Below are positions 46,310 to 55,560 of a stretch of 64,000 bases of DNA, piece by piece. A program made the position numbers and the translations under genes. This stretch comes from Pseudomonadota bacterium (GTDB lineage: Bacteria; Pseudomonadota; Alphaproteobacteria; Rhizobiales; Methylopilaceae): contig JAEWFF010000073.1 in NCBI GenBank assembly GCA_023388965.1, positions 1 to 64,000 of the forward strand, written 5' to 3'. Each line of letters starts with the position of its first letter. Position 1 is the stretch's first letter. The notes beneath the pieces were generated by a model. That model was given only the letters and a program-made list of their open reading frames with translations. It made no database searches and was not told the origin of the DNA.

Positions 46310-47778
46310 GTGATGGCCTCGCATTTTTCTGCCGCCCATAATTTTTCGATCTTCGCGAAATCCGTCTTGCCGGAGCGCGTGCGCGGCCAGTCGACCAAGG
46401 TCGCGAACCGTGTCGGCACCTTGTAGAGCGGTAGCACCTTGCGCAGATGCTTCGTCAGCGAGATCGTGCTGACGCGCGCATTGGGGCGCAGATTGACCAC
46501 GCCAACGAGACGCGTTCCACGCTTGCTGTCCGGCACGCCGATCACGGCGGCATCGGCGACCTGGCGATGGCGCATCAGCACGGCCTCGACTTCCTCAGCC
46601 TGCACATTGCGCCCGGATGTAATGATGAGCCGGTCGGCGCGGCCTTCGAGAAACAGGAACCCCTTTTCATCGAGATAGCCCCGGTCGCCGGCCGAAATCG
46701 CCTCGCCCGCGCGCATGAGATTGCCGCCTCCGGTCGCATAGCCGGAGAAGACGAGCGGGCTCTCCACGAACACGAAACCCGTGCGCCCGCGCCCCCGGCT
46801 TTTGCCGTTCGCGTCGCGAATGCTGATCGTCACGCCCGGAAAGGCGCGGCCGACGGAATTCTTCGGCACGCGCCTATCGCCCCGCGCCAGGGTGACGAAG
46901 CTCAGTTCGGACGCGCCGTAGAATTCGGCCAGGAGCGCATTCGGAAAGGCCTTGCCGAGCCGTTTCGTTATTCCCGGCGGCCATTTCGACCCCGATGTCA
47001 GCACAAGCCGCACATGGTGCGAGATCGTCTTTCCGGCCTCGGCGGCCTCGATCATCAGCATAAGCTGGGTCGGCACCGCATAGATCACCGTTGCCGGCGT
47101 CTGCACGATTGTGCGCAGCGCGGCGTGCGGCTGGAAGGAGCGCGTCAGCACGACACGGGCTCCCGCATGAAGCCCGCTCGCCAGCGCATAAAGCGGCAGC
47201 GAATGGCTGAGCGGCCCCGGCGCGTACACACAATCGGCGGCCGAGATGCCGAACTCCTCCTGCGCGGCGGCGAAACTCGCAAGCCAGGAGCGGTGCGAGC
47301 GGCAGAACCCTTTCGGCAGTCCTGTCGTGCCCGATGTGAAGCCGGTGTAGAAAATGCTCTCCGGATCGGGATCGGGCGGGCGGCGAAAGTTTTTCGTCGC
47401 GCCGAGGCTCCGCGCCACATCGGTCTCGTCACCGTCCACGACCGCGTCGGCCTTCAGGTCGGTGCGTGCGGTCACGACATAGGCCGACTTCAGTTCGGCG
47501 ATGACCTTGCGGACGGTCGCCAGCGGCCAAGTCGCGTCGAGCACCTGCGCGTTGCGCCCGGCTGCGGCCGTGGCGAGAAAGAGAAGCGCGAGCGCGCCGC
47601 CATTGGGCAGATCGAGCGCGACGGACGAGCCCGGCGGCGTATGCGCGGCGATGAAGGCCGCAAGCCGCGCGACGCTTTCGTCAAGCTCGCGCCGCGTCAG
47701 CCACCGCCCCTCGCACAGAAGGGCCGGCTCGTCCGGCAGGCGTCGCGCATGCTCGGCGAGCGGCCGCGTAATGCTCAT
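46306..47778 (-). CDS. AMP-forming acyl-CoA ligase (YhfT-like)
   Basis: A 490-residue adenylate-forming ligase. P-loop FYTGFTSGTTGLPKGFCRSH, a core motif AEFYGASELSFVTLARGD, RGYLDEKGFLFLEGRADRLI and SGRNVQAEEVEAVL are seen, and the terminal lysine in WPRTRSGKTDFAKI is the likely catalytic residue. It activates a carboxylic acid to its CoA thioester. Because it lies between the biotin transporter and the thiolase with overlapping stop/start codons (ATGA with bioY), the acid may be biotin, pimelate or another precursor. The Bacillus counterpart is yhfT. Confidence 0.88.
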   Translation of the reverse strand: MSITRPLAEHARRLPDEPALLCEGRWLTRRELDESVARLAAFIAAHTPPGSSVALDLPNGGALALLFLATAAAGRNAQVLDATWPLATVRKVIAELKSAYVVTARTDLKADAVVDGDETDVARSLGATKNFRRPPDPDPESIFYTGFTSGTTGLPKGFCRSHRSWLASFAAAQEEFGISAADCVYAPGPLSHSLPLYALASGLHAGARVVLTRSFQPHAALRTIVQTPATVIYAVPTQLMLMIEAAEAGKTISHHVRLVLTSGSKWPPGITKRLGKAFPNALLAEFYGASELSFVTLARGDRRVPKNSVGRAFPGVTISIRDANGKSRGRGRTGFVFVESPLVFSGYATGGGNLMRAGEAISAGDRGYLDEKGFLFLEGRADRLIITSGRNVQAEEVEAVLMRHRQVADAAVIGVPDSKRGTRLVGVVNLRPNARVSTISLTKHLRKVLPLYKVPTRFATLVDWPRTRSGKTDFAKIEKLWAAEKCEAIT

Positions 47779-48329
47779 TCGCGCCCGGCGATCGCCTGTG
47801 GGGAAAACCGCAGCAGCGCCTCGGCGATGAACCCGGCGCCGATGACCTTGATGATGTCGCCGGGCACGAACAGCAGGCTCGCGGTCGCCGCCTGAACGAG
47901 CTCCATGTTCGCGCGCCAGGCGAGAACCGGAATGCCGAACGCATAGATGACGAGAATGCCGCCGAGGATGGAGGATATGATCGCCGCCAGCGAAACCGGC
48001 AGATCGCTCAGCCGCGACATCGCATAGCCGGTTACATACGCGCCGGGCACAAAACCGATGGCGAAGCCGGCCGCCGGCGCGAAGAACACGCCGAGCCCGC
48101 CCCTGCCCCCGGCAAGAAACGGCGCGCCGAGCGCCACGACGAACAGGAACAGAAGAACCGCGAGCGCGCCGTTGCGCGGCCCGAGCACGATGCCGGCCAG
48201 CATGACGCCCAGTGTCTGCGCGGTGATCGGCACGCCGCCCGCAAGCGGCACGTCGAATTTCGGCAGCAGGCCGAGCGCGGCGATCACCGCCGCGAACAGC
48301 GCGATACGGACGAGATCCCGTGTCTCCAT
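47775..48329 (-). CDS. bioY: BioY-family biotin transporter S component, second copy
   Basis: A 184-residue membrane protein with six hydrophobic segments and the BioY pattern FDVPLAGGVPITAQTLGVMLAG, LGPRNGALAVLLFLFVVALGAP, FLAGGRGGLGVFFAPAAGFAIGF. It binds the small-molecule substrate in ECF transporters. METRDLVRI at 48329 with GAGGAACGCAAA upstream is the start (the frame is open to 48383). It lies 10 bp after another bioY-type gene, to which it is clearly related, and overlaps the ligase gene. Confidence 0.9.
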   Translation of the reverse strand: METRDLVRIALFAAVIAALGLLPKFDVPLAGGVPITAQTLGVMLAGIVLGPRNGALAVLLFLFVVALGAPFLAGGRGGLGVFFAPAAGFAIGFVPGAYVTGYAMSRLSDLPVSLAAIISSILGGILVIYAFGIPVLAWRANMELVQAATASLLFVPGDIIKVIGAGFIAEALLRFSPQAIAGRE

Positions 48330-48339
48330 TTTGCGTTCC

Positions 48340-48885
48340 TCAGCCCCGTCCGCGCGTGTCGAGCCCGGTCGCAAGATAGGCAATGATGGCGGTGCCGATG
48401 GCCTTCAGCACACCGCCCGGCAACAGCCCCGCCGCGACATCGACCGCCTCGCGCATGCTCTTGTCCGTGATCCACGCCATGACGGGAATGCCGATCAGGT
48501 TGAGCACGATATACCCGCCCACGAAAGCGGCAATGAGGGCGGCGAAAAATGTCCCCATCCGCCACAGCGCGACGAACAGCAGGCCGGTCAGGAAGGCGGC
48601 GGGCACGAAGCCGAGGAGGAAGCCCGCCGTCGGCCCTGTGAATACGCCCATGCCGCCGCGCCCGCCCGCCAGAAGTGGCAGGCCGAACGCCACTGCGATC
48701 AGGAACACGGCCGCCGCCAGCGCCCCGCGCCGCGCGCCGATCAGCACGCCGGCGAGCGTCACGCCCATGCCCTGCGCGGTCACCGGCACGCCGCCGAGCA
48801 TCGGCATGTCGAATCTCGGCACGAGCCCGAGCAGCGCGATGATCGCAGCGAACAGAAGAACAAGACCAAGATCGCGCAAGAACAT
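48340..48885 (-). CDS. bioY: BioY-family biotin transporter S component, first copy
   Basis: A 181-residue membrane protein with FDMPMLGGVPVTAQGMGVTLAG, IGARRGALAAAVFLIAVAFG and LLAGGRGGMGVFTGPTAGFL, the same motif order as the neighbouring BioY. Start MFLRDLGLVLL at 48885, immediately after the bioN stop. The two BioY proteins differ over much of their length (for example in the C-terminal third), so they may recognise different ligands such as biotin and a precursor. Confidence 0.9.
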   Translation of the reverse strand: MFLRDLGLVLLFAAIIALLGLVPRFDMPMLGGVPVTAQGMGVTLAGVLIGARRGALAAAVFLIAVAFGLPLLAGGRGGMGVFTGPTAGFLLGFVPAAFLTGLLFVALWRMGTFFAALIAAFVGGYIVLNLIGIPVMAWITDKSMREAVDVAAGLLPGGVLKAIGTAIIAYLATGLDTRGRG

Positions 48886-48889
48886 CCCC

Positions 48890-49495
48890 TCAATCCTTCC
48901 GGCGCGCGAAACCGCGCGCGTCCAGTGCTTCGGCAACGCGGTCGGCGGTCCGCAGCGTGTCGGCCAGGAACGGCCCGACCAGCCGCCAGGACGGCCTTCG
49001 CCCCGTCCGCGCCCGCCAGGCTTCCGCCCGCGCTTCCCAGTTGGCCGACAGAACCGGCACGAAACGCACGACCAGCGAAACCGCCAGCGCCAGCTTTTTC
49101 GGCTCCAGCCCGAACAGTTTCAGCGGCCGCAGAACAGGCATCAGGGCCGCCATCATGTCCTGCATGGTGGTCGTCATGCTGACCGCGTCGGCAAGCAGGA
49201 TCATGGTCAGAAGCCGCAGCACTGTCACCACGCCGGTCTGCCAATCGCCCATCAGGCCGTGGAGAAGAAGGATGACAACAAGCAGAACGGCGATCGGCCT
49301 CAGTTGCGCGAGGCGCTTCAGCGCATCGGGGCCGAGACTGGCGATCAGCGCCAACGTCAGCACGAGGCTCGCGCCCAGAATGCGCCAGTCGTGCAGCGGC
49401 AGAACCGCCAGGCTGACCAGCGCGAGCGCGGCGAGCTTCGCGCCGGCGGGAATACGGTGCGCCCAGGTTTCGCGGGCGAGATAACCCAGCATCAT
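48890..49495 (-). CDS. bioN: ECF transporter membrane coupling protein BioN (EcfT)
   Basis: A 201-residue protein with four to five hydrophobic segments. The coupling helices carry the conserved Ala-Arg-(Gly) motifs near the C-terminus: WEARAEAWRARTG and VAEALDARGFARRKD. It joins the ATPase BioM to the BioY S component. It overlaps bioM by four bases (ATGA) and starts with two consecutive methionine codons. Confidence 0.9.
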   Translation of the reverse strand: MMLGYLARETWAHRIPAGAKLAALALVSLAVLPLHDWRILGASLVLTLALIASLGPDALKRLAQLRPIAVLLVVILLLHGLMGDWQTGVVTVLRLLTMILLADAVSMTTTMQDMMAALMPVLRPLKLFGLEPKKLALAVSLVVRFVPVLSANWEARAEAWRARTGRRPSWRLVGPFLADTLRTADRVAEALDARGFARRKD

Positions 49496-50196
49496 GCGCT
49501 CTTCGCCCGGCCGTCCGGACGCGCCGTCGCCGCATAGGCGGACAGCACAGAGGCAGGCGTGCCGTCGCCGCGCACGCGGCCCTTGTCGAGCCAGATCACG
49601 CGGTCGAATTGCGACAGCAGATCAATGTCGTGACTGGCCATGATGATGTTCTGCGTGAGCGCGGAAAGGCGCTCGGAAAACGCATAACGCGTCTTGAGAT
49701 CGAGGCTCGCAAACGGCTCATCGAGCAGAAGCAGGCCCGGTTCGGCCGCCAGCACCGAAATCAGGCACACAAGCTGCTTCTGCCCTTCCGACAATTCGTG
49801 CACCGCGCGCTTTTCCCATCCGGCGCAGCCATGCTCGGCCAGAAGCCGGCTCGCGCGCGCATTGGCGGCGGCCGCATCGAGTCCATTCTCGGTCAGGCCG
49901 AACGCGACCTCCTCGCCGACGGTCGGAAAGAGAATCTGGTGGTCGGGATTCTGGAACAGGAAACCGGTGCGGGGCCGCTCTGCCGCGGTCGAAACGCCAT
50001 CGACCGAAACCTCGCCCGCTTCGGGCTTGATAAGCCCCGCCGCGAGCCGCAGCAGCGTGCTCTTGCCCGAGCCGTTGTCGCCGACAAGGCCGATTCGCGG
50101 CTCCGCCAGATCGAGCGTCAGCCCCTCGAACAGAGGCCGCCCGCCACGGCGCAGCGCAACCCCTTCAAACGCGACATGAAACCCGGTCTTCTGCAT
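49492..50196 (-). CDS. bioM: ECF transporter ATPase BioM (EcfA)
   Basis: A 234-residue ABC ATPase. Walker [14 protein letters not shown]-loop FLFQNPDHQILFPTVGEEVA (the FQNP/Q motif of EcfA), signature LSEGQKQLVCLI, Walker B LLLLDEPFASLD and MASHDIDLL. The longer frame to 50352 lies outside the homology; MQKTGFHVAFEGV with upstream GGGGAGTG is the start. First gene of the bioM-bioN-bioY-bioY-ligase-thiolase operon. The 37 bp between it and the upstream PAP2 gene show no BioR-type TTAT.NATAA palindrome. Confidence 0.92.
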   Translation of the reverse strand: MQKTGFHVAFEGVALRRGGRPLFEGLTLDLAEPRIGLVGDNGSGKSTLLRLAAGLIKPEAGEVSVDGVSTAAERPRTGFLFQNPDHQILFPTVGEEVAFGLTENGLDAAAANARASRLLAEHGCAGWEKRAVHELSEGQKQLVCLISVLAAEPGLLLLDEPFASLDLKTRYAFSERLSALTQNIIMASHDIDLLSQFDRVIWLDKGRVRGDGTPASVLSAYAATARPDGRAKSA

Positions 50197-50233
50197 GGGG
50201 AGTGTGATAGCCCGCGCATAAGCGCGCCGTCCA

Positions 50234-51282
50234 TTACCCAACCGGAACTGGCGCCCTTTCCGGCCGCGTCCTGAACAGGAACGGCAAGGCGGCGCGAAGC
50301 CAGGGGCCGGTCTCCCGGTCCGGATCGGCGAAGGCTCCGCAGCGGGCCGCATAGTTCTGCGATGCCCTCAGGGCGGCCCACGCAAGCGCCATGCCGGCAG
50401 CGAGATCGACCACATAATGCGCGCCGATGGGCATGGAGGACACGATCATCAGCAGATTGAGGGCGAGAGCCGGCCAGCGCAGATAAGGCACGCCCCAGAA
50501 GCCCCAGGCCAGCAGGACGGCAGCGGCGGCGTGAAAGCTGGGGAAAGTGACGATGCCGGCGAAGCTGTAGAAATGCACGTCGCGCAGAACGCCGGCCCGG
50601 ATGGGTTCCAGCAGATCGACATGCCGCCATCCGACGTTCACGAGAACCTGCGGAATTTCGGCCTGGGCGATCCCGTAATGCAGGTAGGCGCCGACGGCCG
50701 GAACGAACGGGAATATCGCGATCACGCAGGCAAGGGTTGCCGTCCATGCGAGCAGGAACACGCGCAGCCTGCGAATCCGGCCCGTAAATACCAGAGCGGC
50801 CAGAAGGACGAATGGCTGCACCCCTATCGAGGCATAGGCATAATTCATCGCCTTGCCGGCCAATGGCAGTTCCACGAGCCAGCGGCTCGCCGCCAGCCAG
50901 TCGGGAACGAGCAGCCGGTCCAGCAAAGCCAGTTCCTCGTCGCGATAGGGCAGACCGGTGCCGCGATCACCAGCGCCAGCAGGCCGAGCAGAATGCCCAC
51001 GAGAAGAAACTGCGCCAGGCATTCGAGGAATGCCCCGGCCCCGATCCGGCCGCGGCGGCGGAAAAGAAGGCCGATGGCGGCCAGCGCCAGAAGATAGGCT
51101 GCGCCATATTCGAGCTGGCGAATGCGAAAGCCGAGCTGCCAGACCGCCACCGCCAGAGCGAGCGCCGCCCCGGCCATCAGCCACCACAGAAGCCGCGACA
51201 CCGGGTCGATCCAGGGCGCGTCCGTCCCGGCAAAAGCTTCCGGGGCCAAAGCGGGCGAGGACAGATCGGCGGGCAGGCTCAT
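50234..51282 (-). pseudogene. PAP2-superfamily membrane phosphatase/transferase with one frameshift
   Basis: Joined across frames this would be about 350 residues with some eight hydrophobic segments. The C-terminal half has the acid-phosphatase motifs FYSFAGIVTFPSFHAAAAVL and MPIGAHYVVDLAAGMALAW, similar to the Aur1/inositolphosphorylceramide-synthase branch of PAP2 proteins. The N-terminal half (MSLPADLSSPALAPEAFAG ... LLALVIAAP) is read in another frame. One base is missing near 50952-50957 (GTCTGCCC where GTCCTGCCC is expected), so the reading jumps frame before YRDEELALLDRLL. As with SulP, this could be mutation or sequencing error. Confidence 0.75.
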
Positions 51283-51354
51283 GCCCCGCCCATATCCCGA
51301 TTGGCTTAGGATTCGGTTATTCCGCGCCCGAAAAGGCGCTCCTTTGCCGTCCGC

Positions 51355-52065
51355 TCAAAGCCCGGCGGCGGCGCGGTCCACGAACCAGGTCAGCGGCCCC
51401 TGCGGCCTGAAGCGCGCGGCCGGCAGGTCTTCGCCGAGCAAAACGCGGCTCAGCATGTCCTTCTTGCCGGCGCCGCTGACGAGAAAAGCCGCCGCCCGGC
51501 AGCTTTCGAGCACCGGATAGGTCAAAGTCACGCGCGGCACATAGGGCTCCATGCCCGGCTCGGCGGCGACCGCCCATCTCCTGCGCTCATCGAGACTGCG
51601 GGCCTCGGGAAACAGCGAGGCGAAATGGCCGTCCGGCCCCATTCCGTTCAGCACGATATCGAAGACCGGCCGGTCGGGATGCGGCTCGTCCGCGCCGTAG
51701 AAAACCTTCAGCTCGGCTTCGTAAAACTCGGCCGCGGCCTCCGGGTCCACGGTATCGGTCGGGATCGGATGCAGGTTTTCCTCGGGGATCGCGATGCGCT
51801 CCAGCAGCGCGCGGCGCGCCATGCCGGCATTGGAGAGCGGATCGCCGTGCGGCACATAACGCTCATCGCCCCAGAAGACATGAATGCGCGCCCATGGCAG
51901 ATCGCGATCGGCAAGAAGTGAATACATACGTTCGGGCGTCGTGCCGCCGGTCAGGCATATGGCGATCCGGCCGTCATTCTGACCGATGATCGTCTCGAAC
52001 CAGTCCACCGCTGCGCGCGCCAGCGCATCGCCGTCGCGCAGGACTTCAACTTTAACTCCCGCCAT
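51355..52065 (-). CDS. pgl: 6-phosphogluconolactonase
   Basis: A 236-residue SugarP-isomerase-fold enzyme that hydrolyses 6-phosphogluconolactone in the oxidative pentose phosphate pathway. Family motifs are LTGGTTPERMYSLLA, VFWGDERYVPHGDPLSNAGM and FDIVLNGMGPDGHFASLFPE. It is the last gene of gnd-zwf-pgl; its start overlaps the zwf stop by 14 bases, which suggests coupled translation. Confidence 0.94.
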   Translation of the reverse strand: MAGVKVEVLRDGDALARAAVDWFETIIGQNDGRIAICLTGGTTPERMYSLLADRDLPWARIHVFWGDERYVPHGDPLSNAGMARRALLERIAIPEENLHPIPTDTVDPEAAAEFYEAELKVFYGADEPHPDRPVFDIVLNGMGPDGHFASLFPEARSLDERRRWAVAAEPGMEPYVPRVTLTYPVLESCRAAAFLVSGAGKKDMLSRVLLGEDLPAARFRPQGPLTWFVDRAAAGL

Positions 52066-53593
52066 TGTCCTCCGCGATCGGCCGCCACCGGCGGCCGTCC
52101 CTCATCAGCAGCGCATCCGCTTCCACCGGGCCTTCGCTCCCGGCATCGTAGGCTTCGATCCGTTCGGCGCCGGCTTCGCGCCAGGCCTGCAGGAAAGGCT
52201 CGACCGCGCGCCATCCCGCCTCGACGCCATCCGCCCGCTGATAGAGAATCGCGTCGCCCGTCATGCAGTCGTAGATCAGCGTCTCATATCCGGTCGAGGG
52301 CGCGGCGTCGAAATAGTCCTTGTAATCGAACGTCATGCCGACCGGCGCGATCTCAACTTCCGGCCCCGGCAGCTTGGCGTTGAAATGCAGCTTGATGCCC
52401 TCTTCCGGCTGGATGCCGATGACCAGAAGATTGTCGTCGAGCTGATGCATGGACATGTTGCGGAACATCGAGACCGGCGCCTGCTTGAATTTGACGACGA
52501 TCTCGGTCCGCCGTTTGGCCAGCGCCTTGCCGGTGCGCAGATAGAACGGCACGCCCGCCCAGCGCCAGTTGTCGATGTCCAGACACAGGGCGGCATAGGT
52601 CTCGGTGGTCGAACCGGGCGCGATGTCCGGCGATTTGCGGTAGGCCGGAATTTCGTGGCCGTTGATCGCGCCCTGCCGGTATTGCGCACGGACCGATGCG
52701 CCCAGCGCCTCTTCCTTGCTGGGGATGCGGATCGAATCCAGCGCCTGCGCCTTTTCCGAGCGCACCGAATGTGCGTCGAAGCGCGTCGGCGGCTCCATCA
52801 CGACGAGGGAGAGAAGCTGGAACAGATGGTTCGGCACCATGTCGCGCAGCGCGCCGGTCGCGTCGTAGAACTTCCCGCGCGTACCGACATCCACCGTCTC
52901 CGCCACGGTGATCTGGATATGGTCGATATGGTTGCGGTTCCAGATAGGTTCGAACAGGCCGTTGGCAAAGCGCAGGACGAGCAGGTTCTGCACCGTCTCC
53001 TTGCCGAGATAATGGTCGATGCGGAAAATCTGGTCCTCGTCGAGCACGCTGAGAAGTTCGCGGTTCAGCGCGCGGGCGGATTCGAGGCTCGTTCCGAACG
53101 GCTTTTCGACAATCAGCCTGCGCCACGGGCCGCCTTCGCTTTCCTTCGACAGTCCGGCGGCGCCGAGATGCAGCGCAATCGGTGCGAAGGCTTGCGGCGG
53201 CGTCGCGCAATAGAACAGCCTGTTGCCCGGCGTGCGTCCCGACGCCTCGATGCCGTCGATCTTCGCTTTAAGTTTCTGATAGGTTTCCGGATCGTCGACA
53301 TCGCCCGACAGATAGCTGACGCAGGACAAAAGCCATTGCACGATGCGCGGATCGGTTTCCTGCGTCGCGAAATCGGCAAGCCCCTTTTCAAGCTGGGCGC
53401 GAAACGCGTCGTCCGGCATCTCCGAGCGCGCAATGCCGATAATGCTGAAGCCATCCGACAGCAGATCAGCGGCGGCGAGATTGTAAAGCGCGGGGATCAG
53501 CAGCCGGCGCGTCAGATCGCCGGACGCGCCGAAGATCACGAATATGCACGGCTCCGCCGCCGGCGGTTTCACGCGGGCTCTATTTATCGACAT
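52052..53593 (-). CDS. zwf: glucose-6-phosphate 1-dehydrogenase
   Basis: A 513-residue enzyme that oxidises glucose-6-phosphate with NADP. N-terminal nucleotide motif [20 protein letters not shown], the active-site [13 protein letters not shown] (catalytic histidine) and the substrate region [20 protein letters not shown] are seen. The frame runs upstream to 53698, but [15 protein letters not shown] at 53593 is chosen because the family homology follows directly. It overlaps gnd by 14 bases and pgl by 14 bases, so the three genes form a tight operon for NADPH and pentose supply. Confidence 0.95.
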   Translation of the reverse strand: MSINRARVKPPAAEPCIFVIFGASGDLTRRLLIPALYNLAAADLLSDGFSIIGIARSEMPDDAFRAQLEKGLADFATQETDPRIVQWLLSCVSYLSGDVDDPETYQKLKAKIDGIEASGRTPGNRLFYCATPPQAFAPIALHLGAAGLSKESEGGPWRRLIVEKPFGTSLESARALNRELLSVLDEDQIFRIDHYLGKETVQNLLVLRFANGLFEPIWNRNHIDHIQITVAETVDVGTRGKFYDATGALRDMVPNHLFQLLSLVVMEPPTRFDAHSVRSEKAQALDSIRIPSKEEALGASVRAQYRQGAINGHEIPAYRKSPDIAPGSTTETYAALCLDIDNWRWAGVPFYLRTGKALAKRRTEIVVKFKQAPVSMFRNMSMHQLDDNLLVIGIQPEEGIKLHFNAKLPGPEVEIAPVGMTFDYKDYFDAAPSTGYETLIYDCMTGDAILYQRADGVEAGWRAVEPFLQAWREAGAERIEAYDAGSEGPVEADALLMRDGRRWRPIAEDNGGS

Positions 53594-54578
53594 CGGGCGG
53601 CGGCACTTTCGGTTCGAGATGTCCGCCGAAACCCTTGCGCATTGCGGACAATACCTTTTCCGCGAATGTATGGTCCTGACGCGAGCGGAAGCGCGCAAAG
53701 AGCGCCGATGTCAGGACTTCGGCGGGAACGGCTTCGGCAATCGCCGCCTGCACCGTCCAGCGGCCCTCACCGGAATCGTCGACATAGCCGGAATAGGAGC
53801 CGAGATCGTTCTCCTCGACGAGAGCGGCAGCTGTCAGGTCCAGCAGCCAGCTTGTAATGACGCTGCCGCGCCGCCACACTTCCGCGACCTCGGTGACGTC
53901 GATCTGAAGCCGCTCCTCCTCCGGCAATCTGTCGGAAGCGGCGTTCATCAGAATGTCGAAACCTTCGGCATAGGCCTGCATGAGGCCGTATTCGATGCCG
54001 TTATGGATCATCTTGACGAAATGTCCGGCGCCGTTCGGCCCGGCATGGATATAGCCCTGCTCGGCGCGGGCATGATCGCCGCTGCGCCCGGCCGTGCGCG
54101 GAATATCGCCATGCCCCGGCGCGAGCGCGACGAAGATCGGCTCCAGCCGTTCGAACACATGCTTCTCCGCGCCCACCATCAGGCAATAGCCGCGATCCAC
54201 GCCCCAGATGCCGCCGGATGTACCGACATCGACATAATGCAGCCCCCTGGCGCGAAGCTCCTTCGCGCGGCGGAGATCGTCCTTCCAGAAAGAATTGCCG
54301 CCGTCGATGATCATGTCGCCCGGCTCCAGCAGGTCCGCCAATTCGGCGATCACGCTTTCGGTGATCGCTCCGGACGGCACCATGACCCAGACCGCGCGCG
54401 GCTTTTGAAGTTTTGCAACCAGATCCTTCAGATCGGCCGCGCCCGTCGCGCCTTCGTCCGCCAGCATCCGCACCTGCCCGGAATCGCGATCATAGGCGAC
54501 CGCCGAATGGCCTTTCACGAGAAGCCGGCGCACGATGTTCGCACCCATCCGGCCAAGGCCGATCATTCCGAGCTGCAT
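53580..54578 (-). CDS. gnd: 6-phosphogluconate dehydrogenase (decarboxylating, short GntZ/YqeC type)
   Basis: A 332-residue enzyme, the short form (the classical Gnd has about 470 residues). N-terminal NAD(P) motif [49 protein letters not shown] and the catalytic lysine/histidine region [16 protein letters not shown] are visible. The start at 54578 has GGAGG seven bases upstream. First gene of gnd-zwf-pgl; it ends with TAG 14 bases inside zwf. Confidence 0.93.
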   Translation of the reverse strand: MQLGMIGLGRMGANIVRRLLVKGHSAVAYDRDSGQVRMLADEGATGAADLKDLVAKLQKPRAVWVMVPSGAITESVIAELADLLEPGDMIIDGGNSFWKDDLRRAKELRARGLHYVDVGTSGGIWGVDRGYCLMVGAEKHVFERLEPIFVALAPGHGDIPRTAGRSGDHARAEQGYIHAGPNGAGHFVKMIHNGIEYGLMQAYAEGFDILMNAASDRLPEEERLQIDVTEVAEVWRRGSVITSWLLDLTAAALVEENDLGSYSGYVDDSGEGRWTVQAAIAEAVPAEVLTSALFARFRSRQDHTFAEKVLSAMRKGFGGHLEPKVPPPDVDK

Positions 54579-54675
54579 TGAAACCTCCGCACCGGCAGGA
54601 GTTTTAAGGTCGCCGGCCCCGATGGCAAGCCGATGACGGAAATTCCGCGAAAACGACGCTTGCGAATGGGGCGGT

Positions 54676-55548
54676 TCAGGCGCGGCCACGCCCGCTCATC
54701 GTCGGCCGGACCAGACGTTCGATCCAGTTTCGGATTTCGGTCAGCCGCATATGCGGCTCCAGCACGTCGCGGCCATAGGCCAGCCGCCAGGCGATGTCGC
54801 CGCGCGCCGGATCGGCCTCAAGTTCATCCAGTTCCTCGGCGTGCCGTTCGAGCTGTTCGAGGCTGCGGAACGGCCCCTCCTCCACCAGTACCTTGCCATA
54901 GCGCCGCATGATCGCCGCCATGTCCGCGAGCGTGAATTCGGGATGATATTGCACGCCCCAGAACACCGATTTCCCGGCGCGGATTTCCGCCGCCTGCACC
55001 TCGGAAAATGCGTTCGCCGCCGTCACGATCATGCCGTCCGGCTTGCGGCCGACTTCGTCGGTGTGAACCGCAGGCGCGTCGAACACGATGCCCTTGCCCT
55101 CGTGCAGGGCATGTCCGCGCCCGGCCTCGGTCAGCGTTATCTTGCGCGAAAGGCCGATCTCGCGGCCGTTTTTCGAGCGCACCACGGTTCCACCCGCCGC
55201 CACTGCCGCGACCTGAAGCCCCCAGCAGGAACCGAACACCGGCACGCCGGTTTCGAACACCGTACGCACGAGATCGACCTGCCGCATGGCCTCGGGCTTT
55301 TCCTCATACAGATTGAGCGCCGATCCGGTGATCGCGACGCCGTCATAACCGGACAGGCCTTCGCCATCGGGCAGGTTCGCACCCTCATCGGCCGGATAGC
55401 AGATATCGACAACCGCGTCCGGCGCGATCTGGCGCAGCACATCGCTGTAGCCCTCGCTGTAGGAACGGCCGAGAAACTCGGCCTGCTTCGCGCGCGCCCG
55501 CGCACTATTGCCTTCGAGCACCAGCAATCGTGGTCCGCGTTTCGTCAT
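54676..55548 (-). CDS. class I glutamine amidotransferase-like protein
   Basis: A 290-residue protein with a GATase1 domain in residues about 60-200. The nucleophilic cysteine is in [16 protein letters not shown] and the histidine/glutamate pair in [16 protein letters not shown]-terminal helical extension ([20 protein letters not shown]) follows. There is no synthetase domain, so it may act as a hydrolase of gamma-glutamyl compounds or as a separate subunit. The neighbouring aldehyde dehydrogenase on the same strand (12-bp gap) gives an operon reminiscent of, but not proven to be, a gamma-glutamyl amine pathway. ATG at 55548 or GTG at 55557 could be the start. Confidence 0.85.
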   Translation of the reverse strand: MTKRGPRLLVLEGNSARARAKQAEFLGRSYSEGYSDVLRQIAPDAVVDICYPADEGANLPDGEGLSGYDGVAITGSALNLYEEKPEAMRQVDLVRTVFETGVPVFGSCWGLQVAAVAAGGTVVRSKNGREIGLSRKITLTEAGRGHALHEGKGIVFDAPAVHTDEVGRKPDGMIVTAANAFSEVQAAEIRAGKSVFWGVQYHPEFTLADMAAIMRRYGKVLVEEGPFRSLEQLERHAEELDELEADPARGDIAWRLAYGRDVLEPHMRLTEIRNWIERLVRPTMSGRGRA

Positions 55549-55560
55549 TACCTGCACACT

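Noticed and set aside
50197..50240. Possible BioR operator upstream of bioM
   Set aside because: I looked for a TTATCTATAA-like palindrome and found none in this gap.
51986..53857. 623-residue plus-strand frame opposite zwf
   Set aside because: Antisense shadow of a well-supported gene, no recognisable motif or ribosome site.
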